A DNA stretch of 64,000 nt from Rhizophagus irregularis (GCF_026210795.1 NC_089436.1:3410001-3474000); one strand, 5' to 3'; shown: positions 22,165 through 34,950, counted from the first letter of the stretch. Notes: generated by a model from the letters alone, not told the origin. Translations and numbers: made by a program.

Positions 22165-23021
22165 AAATAAGTAAGATTTTCCAATCTAAATAGTAAGCTA
22201 ATTTGAAAATTAATATTGCAGACTCCTATATTTGCTATTATCAATTTGAGTAAAGTGTTTTCCATTAGTTTGAGTTTAATATAATATACATATTTTTTAA
22301 TGTGAATGAGCCACGCGTCAGATAATTTTTATCTGATGCACGTTAGTTATCGCCTGATTAAACTTTTAAGCCATTGTTGTAAATTAGAATGGTCTATTAA
22401 TTTATCGCGTGATTTTTTTCAAAGTTACTATACTAGTAGCCGAAGAAATTTAAAGCGTAATGTAAAAGGATGGTTCTGAAATTTAAACTCTATAATAAAG
22501 ACACAGAGCAACTTTCATTTTTGTAGGATTATGTTAGCATCTTACACATCTTGCTGAATGTTTGAATAATGCAATAAGCCCGTCTGAAATGTGTCAAGTT
22601 AGTGTCGATCACTACTATAATAGGAAGGGTGATGTTTACGCGTCACCTGATCACGAGTTCAAAAACATTAAGTATCTGAGGGACTTAATTTTTTTAGTGC
22701 CAAAAATTTATTTGTCACCCTTATTCGTCAACGTGATCGACATAACCTGGCAACACATTTTTGTTTTCATTTTTTTCAGTGTACTAGGTTGCACAAATTC
22801 ATAGTAACTCTTGGCTATCACTTGGTTTTACTTTGGTTTACTTTGATTGGTGATTTATTTTACAAAAGGAAAAGGCTGATCTATTTGTGTACCATAACCG
22901 GAAAACGGCAGATCAGTGCAGGTTTTGCTTGGCATAATTTTTAACTTAAATTCACGATAGAATTAAATGAATAAATATTAAAAAGAAAAAAAAAGAAAAA
23001 AAATAATTCCCAAAAAATACA
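22165..23021. other. intergenic, promoter side of the Sel1 gene
   Basis: No gene supported. The last 40 bases are purine-rich (AAAAGAAAAAAAAAGAAAA type) directly before the Sel1 ATG. A small open frame near 22562-22804 has no recognisable features. Confidence 0.4.
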
Positions 23022-25667
23022 ATGACTTTAAGTGATACTAGTAATATTTCGAAAGATGATGAAAATTTTCTAAAAGAATTTTTAAAAGAGTTTTATCGTC
23101 AAATAATAAAAATCGTGAATTACGAAAAATACGAAAAAATATTAATAGAATGGATACAAGATTTCCTTAATCATAATGAAAAAAATCCTGAAATAATTTT
23201 AAAATTAATGGAAGGACATAAAGAAAATGAAAATTGGTTTTCAAGTTTAATAGGATTTTTTTATGAACATGATATAGGTGACACAAATATTATCGATAAA
23301 AATAAATCTTTAAAATTATATTTATTATCAATTAATAATAATAATTATGAAAATAAAAAATTATTTTCTATGTACCAATTAATCAATATTATTATTTCGA
23401 AATATTTATTATCATTTTATTATTATAAGGATATTATTTTAAATAAAAGAAATTTGATTGTGAAGGAGTTTAGAGATTTGGAAAGTTTACATGTAATGTC
23501 ACATAATCAGGTTGAAAATTTTAATGGGTTGAAAATAAATATATGCAAAGATGAAATAAACGTTATGGAAAATTATTTTAATTTACAAAGTAAAAGTTTT
23601 AATGAAAATCAAATAGAAAAGAAAGAATTAGTAGAACTAAATAACTTAGGTTATTATTATCAATATGGGATAGGAAAAAATAAAGATGAATTTAAAGCAT
23701 TTGAATGTTACTTAAAATCAGCAGAAGGAGGAAATTCTGATGCACAAAATAACTTAGCTTATTGTTATCAAAATGAGATCGGAACAATAAAAGATGAAAA
23801 GAAAGCATTTGAATGGTATTTAAAAGCAGCTAATAAAGGTGATTTACACGCGCAATATAATTTAGGTATTTGCTTCCAGAATGGAATAGGAATTAAAAAA
23901 GATAACAAGGTAGCCTTTGAATGGTATCTTAAATCGGCTAAAGGAGAGTATTCACCAGCACAATATATATTAGGTAATTATTACAAAAATGGAATTGAAA
24001 TAGAAAAAGATTTAGAAAAAGCAATTTATTGGTATATGAAAGCAGCAGAAAATGGAAATAAATTAGCACAATATAATTTGGGCAATTGTTATAGATATGG
24101 TAGAGATATGAAAAAAAATGGAGTTAAAGCATTTGAATATTACAAAAAATCTACTGACCAAGGTTGCTTAGAAGCTCAATATGAACTTGGTCATTGTTAT
24201 TTTAATGGAATTGGTACTGAAATTGATAAAACAAAAGCGTTTGAAATATATAAAATGACTGCTGATCAAGGATATTCAAATGCTCAGTATATTCTCGGAT
24301 ATTGTTATTTTAATGGTATTGAAATTGATATTGATAAAATAAAGGCATTTGAATTATATGAAAAAGCAGCTAAGAAGGGGCATAATTTTGCACAAAATAA
24401 TCTTGGAGGTTTATATGAAGATAAAGGTACAAAAGAGGATTTAGAAAAAGCCCTGTACTGGTATAACAAATCTGCAGAAAGTGGATATAAAATAGCACAA
24501 TATAATCTGGGTAATTGTTATAAAACTGGGAAGGGCGTAATAAAAAATGAGGTTAAGGCATTTGAATATTATAATAAGTCGGCAAATCAGGATTACATAA
24601 ATGCTCAATATAAACTTGGATATTGTTATTTTAATGGGATTGGCACAGAAGTTAATAAAATAAAGGCATTTGAATTGTATGAATTAGCAGCTAAGAAAGG
24701 TCATAACTTTGCACAAAATAACCTTGGAATTTTATATGAAGTTAAAGGTACAAATGAAGATTTAGAAAAGGCTGTTTACTGGTATAAAAAATCAGCAGAA
24801 AGTGGTTATAAAATAGCACAATATAATTTAGGTAGTTGTTATGAGCATGGTAAAGGTGTGAATAAAAATATAGTTAAATCGTTTGAATATTATAAAAAAT
24901 CTGCTGATCAGGGGTATTTAAACGCTCAATGTAAACTAGGATATTATTACTTTAATGGAATTGGAACTGAAATTGATAAAGCAAAGGCATTTGAATTGTA
25001 TAAAATAACTGCTGAAAAAGGACATAATATTGCACAAAATAATCTTGGAGTTTTATATAGAGAAGGTAAAGGTATAGAAAAAGATTTAGAACAAGCTGTT
25101 TTTTGGTACAATAAATCAGCAGAAAGCGGGTATAGTACAGCACAATATAATTTAGGCTGTTGCTATAAATATGGGATAGGGGTTAAAAAAAATTTGAAAA
25201 AAGCCTTTAAGTTTTATAAGAAATCGGCTAATCAAGGATACTTGAATGCACAATTTGAACTTGGATACTGTTATGATGAGGGAATTGGAACTAAAGCCAA
25301 TAAGAAAAGAGCATTTGAACTATATAACATAGCAGCTGAGAAAGGACATAATAGTGCGCAGAACAATCTTGGAGTTTTATATGAAATTGGTAAGGGAATA
25401 AAAAGGGATTTAGAACAAGCTGTTTACTGGTATGACAAATCAGCTGAAAGTGGGCATAAGATAGCACAATATAATTTAGGTAGTTGTTACAATTGTGGTA
25501 AAGGTGTGGAAAAAAATATAGCAAAAGCATTTGAATTATATAAATTAGCAGTTAAAAAAGAGCATGATGATATTGCACAAGATAATTTCGAACATTTATA
25601 CGGTGAAAGTCCAAAAAGAATTTGGAATAAGCTATTTACAAGTATAATAGGTGGAAAACGAAAGTGA
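23022..25667 (+). CDS. Sel1-like repeat protein (18 repeats), single exon
   Basis: 881 aa, intron-less, ATG after an A-rich leader. Residues 1-200 form a helical N-terminal region seen ahead of Sel1 or kinase domains in Rhizophagus proteins (DDENFLKEFLKEFYRQII). From about residue 206 there are 18 Sel1/TPR-like repeats of 35-36 aa, each with AQYNLGxCYxxGxGxxKDxxKAFEWYxKSA. Repeats 7-18 form four copies of a three-repeat unit (YCYFNGIGTE, then NNLGxLYE, then CYxxGKGVxKN), so growth was by 3-repeat blocks. Sel1 solenoids are protein-interaction scaffolds. No kinase domain, signal peptide or TM segment is seen, so the partner is unknown. Confidence 0.92.
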   Translation: MTLSDTSNISKDDENFLKEFLKEFYRQIIKIVNYEKYEKILIEWIQDFLNHNEKNPEIILKLMEGHKENENWFSSLIGFFYEHDIGDTNIIDKNKSLKLYLLSINNNNYENKKLFSMYQLINIIISKYLLSFYYYKDIILNKRNLIVKEFRDLESLHVMSHNQVENFNGLKINICKDEINVMENYFNLQSKSFNENQIEKKELVELNNLGYYYQYGIGKNKDEFKAFECYLKSAEGGNSDAQNNLAYCYQNEIGTIKDEKKAFEWYLKAANKGDLHAQYNLGICFQNGIGIKKDNKVAFEWYLKSAKGEYSPAQYILGNYYKNGIEIEKDLEKAIYWYMKAAENGNKLAQYNLGNCYRYGRDMKKNGVKAFEYYKKSTDQGCLEAQYELGHCYFNGIGTEIDKTKAFEIYKMTADQGYSNAQYILGYCYFNGIEIDIDKIKAFELYEKAAKKGHNFAQNNLGGLYEDKGTKEDLEKALYWYNKSAESGYKIAQYNLGNCYKTGKGVIKNEVKAFEYYNKSANQDYINAQYKLGYCYFNGIGTEVNKIKAFELYELAAKKGHNFAQNNLGILYEVKGTNEDLEKAVYWYKKSAESGYKIAQYNLGSCYEHGKGVNKNIVKSFEYYKKSADQGYLNAQCKLGYYYFNGIGTEIDKAKAFELYKITAEKGHNIAQNNLGVLYREGKGIEKDLEQAVFWYNKSAESGYSTAQYNLGCCYKYGIGVKKNLKKAFKFYKKSANQGYLNAQFELGYCYDEGIGTKANKKRAFELYNIAAEKGHNSAQNNLGVLYEIGKGIKRDLEQAVYWYDKSAESGHKIAQYNLGSCYNCGKGVEKNIAKAFELYKLAVKKEHDDIAQDNFEHLYGESPKRIWNKLFTSIIGGKRK

Positions 25668-26177
25668 AATATTATTAAATAAATTGTTATAAATTAAGGT
25701 AAAAAAAATAATTAGAATCAAGACTTTGTGATATTATAACAAGATGGTATTGGGGTCTAACGATGTTGTCCATTCATTGTTTGGATGATAGTAAATGGCT
25801 TGATTAATATTTAGACGTCTAAATTGCAATACCTGTGTTCATCTGATAACGTACTAAACATCATATATAAATAAATTGGAATACTAACCATTCCCAGCTA
25901 GTGTTAATGAACTAGTGCGTAAACCAACTATATATATTATTTGGCAACCTTGTATTAGTATTTATAACGAATTGATCACAACCAAAATATATAGCTGATT
26001 GGTAACAATATTTTTTAGATTCAAATATCTTTTAAAACGTTTTTATGAACAACAAAAGGCAGTAATTATATAATTATAATATTTTACATTTACTTTAATT
26101 TTATTTTTTGATAATAAGTATTTAATGTAACTTTATTTATTGCAATAATAAAATAATATAGATTGCATACTATATAG
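25668..26177. other. intergenic, no gene seen
   Basis: AT-rich sequence between convergent genes; it probably contains the 3' ends of both. The motif ACTAG recurs near 25895-25915 without clear meaning. Confidence 0.4.
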
Positions 26178-26939
26178 TTAATAAGTTTCTTTTATAAAAT
26201 CACAAATATCAATAACCAAATCATCATAATAAAGAACTTTAATATCATATAATTCAAATTCTTTTACCTTATCTTCCAGTAAAAACAATTCTTCATCTTT
26301 GAAATGAAAAATTTCTTTAATAGCCAAATATTTAACTCGCTTCTTTTTCACAATATATTCTTTTATAAATGGGAAAATATCTTGACATTCTTCTTTCTTT
26401 ATATTTTTAATTAACAATTTTTTAATAAAATTATCTTGAAAAATTTTTAAAAATATTTCTAAATCATATGTATTAATCCTAAGAATTAAATTCAATATTC
26501 TAACCCAACAGGAAGAAATTGTCCTAAATTTTGTAATATAGTAATTGAACTACGACATAATTATTAAAATTAGCAGGAACATTAATTGTAAGATAATTAA
26601 GATTTTGCTTAATATTTTCAATTAAGTTGAACACTAAATAAATACTCCGGCTAGTATCCAACCAAGCAGGATCCAAAAATTTAATTTTACTACAATACTT
26701 TATAATGTATTGTAATAATTTTTGTGATCCATTGCACCTAATTCCAAGATTTCTAAATAATTGCCAGACTTTTGTATTAATGGTTCTAATAATTCATCCC
26801 TTTCATCAAAAAATAAAGTTTTCAATTTAAATGGTTTAGTAATATTACTAATTTGTTGAATAAATTTAGAATCTATAATACAATAAACAATATGAATTGA
26901 TTCTAAAACATTCAAATGATTAAATACTTCACTTAAAAC
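26178..26939 (-). pseudogene. F-box/LRR protein gene, 3' half (split by the 8.3-kb insertion)
   Basis: Read on the minus strand from the junction: VLS-EVFNHLNVLESIHIVYC, KFIQQISNITKPFKLK, IQKSGNYLEILEL, then after a frame change near 26700 YCSKIKFLDPAW and NLIENIKQNLNYLTI, and after another near 26510 LILRINTYDLEIFLK...FIKETY and stop. This is the leucine-rich C-terminal half of the expanded Rhizophagus F-box family. The first nine bases (GTTTTAAGT on this strand) duplicate the last nine of the 5' half at 35253-35261. Confidence 0.85.
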
Positions 26940-27289
26940 GAATATATAGAAAGTAAGTAACGTAAAGTCACATGATCTATTACGTTACTTCTCTTATATA
27001 AGGTACGGAACGTAAATTTTTTTGGTAAATACTTTACGTTACTCCTTATATTTGCCACATGATCGTCATGTTTATTTGTTCATTGAATCTCGTTTTCAGT
27101 ATAGGTTAATTTCCTCGGTTCCTTCCGGTTCTGCAGTTAAGGTTCAGTTACCCATCCTCCTATCATGATCTTTTTTTATTTTTTGTCTCATCATTTTTCA
27201 CCTCATTATTCGTCTCCCATTATTTCTATTACATCTTTTCATTTTCCATTATTTCTTTTTCTCTCCTGTTTACTTCCCATCATTTCTTT

Positions 27290-27720
27290 TTGTCTCTCAC
27301 ACTTCCTTTCGTCTCCCATCACTCCTCTTTGTCTCTCATCACTCCTTTTTGTCTCCCATCACTTCTTTTCGTCTCTCATCACTCCTTTTCGTCTCCCATC
27401 ATTTCTTTTTGTCTCTCATCACTTCTTTTCGTCTCCCATCACTTCTTTTCGTCTCTCATCACTCCTTTTCGTCTCCCATCATTTCTTTTTGTCTCTCATC
27501 ACTTCTTTTCGTCTCCCATCACTCCTTTTTGTCTCCCATCACTCCTCTTCGTCTCCTATCACTCCTTTTTGTCTCCCATCACTCCTCTTCGTCTCCCATT
27601 ATTTCTTTTTGTCTCTCATCACTTCTTTTCGTCTCCCATCACTCCTTTTTGTCTCCCATCACTCCTCTTCGTCTCCAATCACTCCTTTTCGTCTCCCATC
27701 ACTCCTCTTCATCTTCCCAT
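27290..27720 (+). repeat. 20-bp polypyrimidine satellite
   Basis: About 21 copies of GTCTCCCATCACTCCTTTTT with variants (CTCTTC, TTTCTT, CTCTCATC). The strand is nearly free of G apart from one per unit and has few stops in any frame, so long open frames appear in all three forward frames. Not coding. Confidence 0.9.
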
Positions 27721-28194
27721 CACTCTTTTTCATCATCCATCATATCCTATTTCTCCTTTTTGTTTTCTATCACTTCTCATTACTCTTTTTTACTCCCTTT
27801 CTTCTTCTATTACTTTCCATCACTCCATTGTTATTTCATTTTTTTTATTAGCATCTTTCTCCTTGATCATTGTAATTTACTTAACTTTTTTATTTATTGT
27901 TACTGTTTTTTTTATTTGTATCAATTCATTAAAAATAAATACAGTAATTTTTTTCTTTAAAATCGAAAATGTGGGACTTAAATTTTAATATTTGCAAATA
28001 ATTTCATTAAATAAGATTATTTTGAATAAATATGTTTGCAAAAAATTTTTTTAAAAATATCTTCGCAATAAAATTTTAAGTTTAGTCGATCAAAATTAGC
28101 TAAGTTAAAAAAAATCAGCCATCAGCCGATTAATAAATTTACTTTATATATTGTACATCATGTGACATATTTGGAAAAACCCAGATGATGTCAC

Positions 28195-31050
28195 CCCATT
28201 CAACCGATCAACAAAGGTTCTAACCTTACATTTCATGTCTCAAGTGTTTAGGTTATATCCTTCATGGTCCGCCCATGGTTTTAACCCATGTCCATGATAT
28301 ACTTTGACTTGTCATGCTGTATCATAGAAACAAATCATGCTAATTAATTTAATCTAACAATATATTATTATATTCACTTATAGTCATATACGGACATTTA
28401 TGTCTATGATATTTGTTGATGATGCTCCTTGTCAGATATGGCTGTGATATTTGTTGTCAATTGCTCATGATGATACTTCTTGTCAGGTACGGACATTTAT
28501 GTCTGTGATATTTGTTGATGACGCTCCTTGTCAGATATGACCGTGATATTTGTTGTCAATTGCTCATAATGATGCTCCTTGTCAGGTACGGACATTTATG
28601 TCTGTGATATTTGTTGATGATACTCCTTGTCAGATATGGCCGTGATATTTGTTGTCAATTGCTCATGATGATACCCCTTGTCAGGTACGGACATTTATGT
28701 CCATGATATTTGTTGATGATGCTTCTTGTCATATACGACCATGATATTTGTTGTCAATTGCTCATGATGATACTACTTGTCAGGTACGGACATTTATGTC
28801 CGTGATGATGCTCCTTGTCAGATACGACCATGATATTTGTTGTCAATTGCTTATGATGATACTCCTTGTCAGGTACGGACATTTATGTCCGTGATATTTG
28901 TTAATGATGCTCCTTGTCAGATACGACCATGATATTTGTTGTCAATTGCTTATGATGATACTACTTGTCAGGTACGGACATTTATGTCCGTGATTTTTGT
29001 TGATGATGCTCCTTGTCAGATATGACCATGATATTTGTTGTCAATTGCTTATGATGATACTCCTTGTCAGGTACGGACTATTTATGTCCGTGATATTTGT
29101 TAATGATGCTCCTTGTCATATACGACCATGATATTTGTTGTCAATTGCTCATGATGATACTACTTGTCAGGTATGGACATTTATGTCCGTGATATTTATA
29201 ATAACTTTTGTCAAGCACAGACATTTATGTCCATGATATTTGTAATAACCTTTGTCAAGCACAGACATTTATGTCCGTGATATTTGTGATAACCTTTGTC
29301 AAGCACAGAAATTTATGTCTGTGATATTTGTGATAACCTTTGTAAAGCACATGATTTTTGATTTTTTGCACCCATCCATCCAGTATTTTAATTATAAATA
29401 AGTCAATTTTATAATTTTTGACTGCATATTCATTTACCAACTTCATTAATAAATATTTTATATCACCTTATAACTATAAAAAAGGCAATTTTTTTTTCAA
29501 GTTTTATACATTAATTTGGCCAGGTTTAAAATAATTTTGCATAGCAAAATTTGGCAGAATTATTTGGCCAGAATTATAATATAGATATAAATGTCCAGTT
29601 TGCAAATTTGGCCAGAATTATAAAATGGACATAAATGTCTGGTTTGCAAATTTGACCAGAATTATAAAAATGAACAGTTTTTGTAAATTTAGCCGGCATT
29701 ATGAATATAGATATTTTAATCCTTATAGAAAGTTTTTGTGCTAAATTTATACCAAATGGACTCAGTTTAAAATTAGCTCAAATTTATGCAAAAAAATAAT
29801 CCAAATTTAGTTTATAAGGTAACTTATCATAATCCAGTGATCATAGAAAAATAAATTATAGCTTGTTAGCTTTGTCTCATCAAGATAAGTTAAATTGTTA
29901 GTGGTTTCTATCATTAATAGATGGGAAGTTATTGAATGCATTTAGAATTATTTAAGAATACAAAAAAATTCTTTCAAAAAAATGTTAAGATCTTATTATT
30001 TATTATTAATCCTAAAGGTATAAATCCACCATTTAATACATCTCAATACAATCCAATAAGCTGTATACTATCTTTTTACAATCACTTAATGGCAAGTTAA
30101 TGCAATTTAACTTTTAGCAATTTGGTATATTTAACCAAAAAAAAAATTATTTTTATTGTATCTAGATAATCAATAAAAATTAGACATATAAAAAGATATT
30201 TATATTGTTTTTATTATTTATTTGACATATGAAAGTATATATGTGATATCATGTTTTATAAACATTATATGAAAATTTTGTAAAAATTTATAATTGATAT
30301 GATAATTTACCAATTACTATAATTTTATTATTAAGTTTACTTTAATATAACATATTTATATTACATTATAAATTATAGTAAAGAAAATGTATAACAAACT
30401 TTACCAATTATTATAATTTATTATTTTAATTGCTATAAAGTTTATTTATATTATTATATAAGTCAGTATATCTATGAAAGTTATATAAACATATTTGTTT
30501 AATGCAATTTAACATTTAAAAATAATTTGTTTTTATTTATTAATATTAAATACAAATTACTTAAAAATTGCCAAAATATTAGATCCTTTAATTATTTTTT
30601 AAAAATTATCTATTAAATAAAATATTGATTTTTTTTTGTTTTTTATTTACTCTTTTTATTAGATCTAAAAATTGTCAAAATATTTAATTATTAATACATT
30701 ATATATGCATAAAAGTTATATAAACCTATTTAATGTAATTTAACAATTAACATTGATTTTATTTTGATTTTATTTATTTTTTTATTTAATTCAAATTATT
30801 TTAAAAATTGTTAAAAAATTAAATGACTTGGCTCTTTTAATTATTAATATATTACATGTCTATTAGAAGTTAAATAAACATACCTATTTAATGTAATTAG
30901 TATTTATAAATTATCTTATCAATATAAAACTTTATTTATTTATTTGTTATTAAACACAATTTATTTTAAATATTGTTAGAAGAATTTTTCTATCATCAGG
31001 GTGATCACTAGTGACTGAAATTATGATGATTGAAGTTAAAAATTGGATCA
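28195..31050 (+). repeat. left arm of the giant inverted repeat
   Basis: Its parts match the reverse complement of the right arm in order: AACCGATCAACAAAGGTTCT, GTTTTAACCCATG, the 99-bp array, TTGCACCCATCCATCCAGTA, AATTTGGCCAGAATTATAA, TATAGCTTGTTAGCTTT, and the AT-rich core. Similarity ends outward near 28195. Confidence 0.85.
28388..29340 (+). repeat. 99-bp tandem repeat array, left arm
   Basis: About 7-8 full units of 99 bp (for example from 28487 to 28586), then shortened units near 29200-29340. Each unit contains GTACGGACATTTATGTCCGT, a 7-bp stem with a TTTA loop, and two CTCCTTGTCAG words. Confidence 0.88.
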
Positions 31051-31166
31051 ACAAAATTATTTTTAAAAAAAAAAATTTGGGATTTGCGAAAAAATGTACT
31101 AATAACATTTCTGTAACAATTACTGCAATATTTGCAAATCTAATTTTAATAATTTTGTTGATCCAA
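31042..31166. repeat. centre of the palindrome
   Basis: ATTGGATCAACAAAATTA (31042-31059) is exactly reversed at 31149-31166. The ~90-nt spacer also has smaller inverted matches (GATTTGCGAA/ATTTGCAAATC). Confidence 0.85.
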
Positions 31167-31267
31167 TTTCTAACAATATTTAAAATAATTTGTATCTAAT
31201 AATAAATAAATAAATAAAAACAGAACAAAAATTAAGTTTTATATTAATAAGATAATTTTTAAATACT

Positions 31268-31990
31268 AAATTACATTAAATAGGTATGTTTATCTAACTT
31301 CCATAAATATTTAATATACAAATAATTAAAAAAATCAAATCATTTAATTTTCTAATAATTTTTAAAATAAATTATAATATCTAATTAGAAAAAAAATAAA
31401 ATCAAAAAAAAAATCAATGGCCTATTGATAAATAATTTTTTAATTGCTAAATTACATTAAATAGGTATGTTTATATAACTTCTATGCATATGTAATGTAC
31501 TAATAATTAAAGAATCTAATTTTTTAACAATTTTAGAATAATTTGCATCTAATAAAAGAGGGAAATAAAATGAAAAAATTAATATTTTATTTAATAAATA
31601 ATTTTAAATACCAAATTACATTAAATAGGTATGTTTATCTAACTTCCATAAATATTTAATATACAAATAATTAAAAAAATCAAATCATTTAATTTTCTAA
31701 TAATTTTTAAAATAAATTATAGTATCTAATTAGAAAAAAAATAAAATCAAAAAAAAATCAATGGCCTATTGATAAATAATTTTTTAATTGCTAAATTACA
31801 TTAAATAGGTATGTTTATATAACTTCTATGCATATGTAATGTACTAATAATTAAAGAATCTAATTTTTTACCAATTTTAGAATAATTTGCATCTAATAAA
31901 AAAGGGAGATAAAATGAAAAAATTAATATTTTATTTAATAAATAATTTTAAATACTAAATTACATTAAATCCTAATATGTTTATATAACT
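31268..31990 (+). repeat. ~345-bp AT-rich tandem repeat made of two ~175-bp halves
   Basis: ATTACATTAAATAGGTATGT recurs near 31269, 31448, 31614 and 31796. Alternate copies are nearly identical (CTAACTTCCATAAATATT versus ATAACTTCTATGCATATG), which defines the 345-bp unit. Confidence 0.8.
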
Positions 31991-32844
31991 TCTATATATA
32001 TTTTAATTTACTATTTAATTGAATTAAATATTAGATATATTTATGTAATTACTACATATATTTAATATACTAATGACTAATCATTAAAAGATCCAATTTT
32101 CTGACAATTTTTAAATAATTGGCATTTAATAGTAAAAAAAAGAAAAAATTAAAAAATCAATATTTTTTTCAATAAACCAATTTTTAAATTCTAAATTCAA
32201 AATAAATAGTATATCTATACTATAACTTATATAATAGTATATGTAATGAATTGAATAATTAATTGTTGAATTATATTAAAAAATCTTTATAGTAATTAAA
32301 ATAATAAATTATAATAATTGATATAATATAATTTATAAGTTTATTTATATATCTTCCTTATAAATTCTTAATGTGATATATATATGTTAACTTCCATAAA
32401 TATGTAATGTATTATTTTATAACAATTAAAAATGAATTATAGTAATTGGTAATATTATATCAATTATAAATTTTGTAAATTTTCTTTACAAAATTTACAT
32501 AATATTTATAAAACACAATGTTTATATATCTTTATATTTCAAATAAATAATAAAATAATATCTAGTATATCTTTTTTATTGAATATATTGAATATCAAAA
32601 TACAATAAAAAAAAATGTCTATTATTTGGTTAAATACACTAAAATGCTAAAAGTTAACTTGGCATCAAGTAATTACAGAAAGATAAAATATAGCTTGTTG
32701 GATTATTTTTTGAGATATCTTAAATGGTGGTAGTTTCATACCTTTAGAATTAATAAATAATAAGATATTAACATTATTTATTGAAAGAATTTTTTATATT
32801 CTTAAATATTTATAAATGCTAATAACTTTTTATTTAATGATAAA

Positions 32845-33149
32845 GCCACACAAATTCAAATTTTCGGTTCACTTCACTCAGCCGGATCACTTTTTCAAAT
32901 TTCAATAAAAAAAAGTTAATATATAAAAAATTTATCACGTGATCAGGACGTAATTTTATTGGCGGGTGAGTTTATCATGCGGCTGAGAACTTCTAGAGCG
33001 AAAATAAATTCCTCCCTTCTAAAAGTCAACCAATCAAATATCACGATTATATATATAAACTTTTTTTACTAATAAACAATAAACCTGGGTCCCCAGGTCA
33101 ATTTTAAATTTCAATGTTACGTGAACCGAAAAATTGAATTTGTGTGGCC
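32845..33149. mobile_element. MITE copy 2 (GGCCACAC family)
   Basis: A 305-bp copy of the element at 21585-22164 without the nested insert. It has ~28-bp inverted ends (GCCACACAAATTCAAATTTT). It lies inside the right arm; the matching left-arm position near 29920 lacks it. Confidence 0.85.
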
Positions 33150-33589
33150 TAATAGAAATATGAAATTGCCACATTACCACCATTTAATATATCTTAATAA
33201 GATAAAGCTAACAAGCTATAATTTATTTATTTATGATCACTGGATGATTAGTTAAAATATTTACGTTCATAATGCTGGCCAAATTTACAAAATGGACATA
33301 AATGTCCATTTTTATAATTCTGGTCAAATTTGCAAACCAGACTTTATGTCCATTTTATAATTCTGGCCAAATAATTTTGGCCAAATTTTGCTGTGCAAAA
33401 TTATTTTAAACCTGGTCAAATTAATGTGTAAACTTGAAAAAAAATTGCCTTTTTTATAGTTATAAGGTGATATAAAATATTTATTAATGAAGTTGGTAAA
33501 TGAATATGCAGTCAAAAATTATAAAATTGACTTATTTATAATTAAAATACTGGATGGTGGGTGCAAAAAATAAAAAATCATGGACATAA

Positions 33590-34950
33590 ATAATGTCTGT
33601 GCTTGACAAAGGTTATCACAAATATCACAGGCATAAATGTCTGTGCTTGACAAAGGTTATCATAAATATCATGGACATAAATGTCTGTGCTTAACAAAGG
33701 TTATCATAAATATCATGGATATAAATGTCTGTGCTTGACAAAGGTTATCATAAATATCACGGACATAAATGTCCGTACCTGACAAGTAGTATCATCATGA
33801 GCAATTAACAACAAATATCATAGTCGTATATGACAAGGAGCATCATTAACAAATATCACGGACATAAATGTCCGTACCTGACAAGGAGTATCATTATAAG
33901 CAATTGACAACAAATATCATGGTCATATCTGACAAGGAGCATCATCAACAAAAATCACGGACATAAATGTCCGTACCTGACAAGTAGTATCATCATAAGC
34001 AATTGACAACAAATATTATGGTCGTATATGACAAGGAGCATCATTAAAGGTAGTGTGTAGCACGTGATTTTTTAATATATATTGTATGGCAAATTTTTTT
34101 GCTGATCATTTGTTTACATTTTATATATCACCGCGTGTTACATTTAATATAAACAACCAATAAAATTTAAGATTGCCTATTCGCAAAATCATATATTCCT
34201 ATTCGCAATTTCATATGAGGGTTTTTGAAAATTTTTTTTAAGGAATAAAGTTTTTTAAAGTCAATAGACAAAGTTCGAAAATGTGGCTTTCTAACCATAT
34301 AATTTTTATCCTTTTATGTTAAGTATAACAAAAATTTATATTGCACAGAAATTTGCGTTACTATATAATATAAAATTTGCCATGTCAATCAATATGAAAC
34401 TATCACGTGATACACAATACCTTTAACAAATATCACGGACATAAATGTCCGTACCTGACAAGGAGTATCATTATAAGCAATTGACAATAAATATCATGGT
34501 CGTATCTGACAAGGAGCATCATCAACAAAAATCACGGACATAAATGTCCGTACCTGACAAGTAGTATCATCATGAGCAATTGACAACAAATATCATGGTC
34601 GTATATGACAAGAAGCATCATCAACAAATATCATGGACATAAATGTCCGTACCTGACAAGGGGTATCATCATGAGCAATTGACAACAAATATCACGGCCA
34701 TATCTGACAAGGAGCATCATCAACAAATATCACGGACATAAATGTCTGTACCTGACAAGGAGCATCATTATGAGCAATTGACAACAAATATCACGGTCGT
34801 ATCTGACAAGAAGCGTCATCAACAAATATCACAGACATAAATGTCCGTACCTGACAAGGAGTATCATCATGAGCAATTGACAACAAATATCACAGCCATA
34901 TCTGACAAGGAGCATCATCAACAAATATCATGGACATAAATGTCCGTATA
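33590..34950 (-). repeat. 99-bp tandem repeat array, right arm (inverted)
   Basis: The same 99-bp units as in the left arm, reverse orientation, with the ACGGACATAAATGTCCGT hairpin in each. Interrupted by the MITE at 34047-34423. Confidence 0.88.
34047..34423. mobile_element. 377-bp TA-flanked MITE in the 99-bp array
   Basis: Inverted ends AAGGTAGTGTGTAGCACGTG and (reverse strand) AAGGTATTGTGTATCACGTG. TA lies on both sides, and the uninterrupted neighbouring units read CATCATTAACAAAT, giving the empty site. TA duplication suggests a Tc1/mariner-type element. No ORF. Confidence 0.8.

Noticed and set aside
22562..22804. 80-aa open frame
   Set aside because: No family signal and no conserved start context; could be chance.
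27165..27988. Three overlapping long open frames (200+ codons) on the + strand
   Set aside because: All three frames are open because the 20-bp C/T satellite contains no stop codon; low complexity, no domain, no codon bias.
31011..31199. 62-aa open frame with a hydrophobic end
   Set aside because: Spans the palindrome centre; its two ends are reverse complements, so it is structure, not a gene.
28388..34950. Regular 99-bp repeats suggesting a CRISPR-like array
   Set aside because: Whole units repeat with no unique spacers, in a eukaryotic transposon; a satellite explains it.
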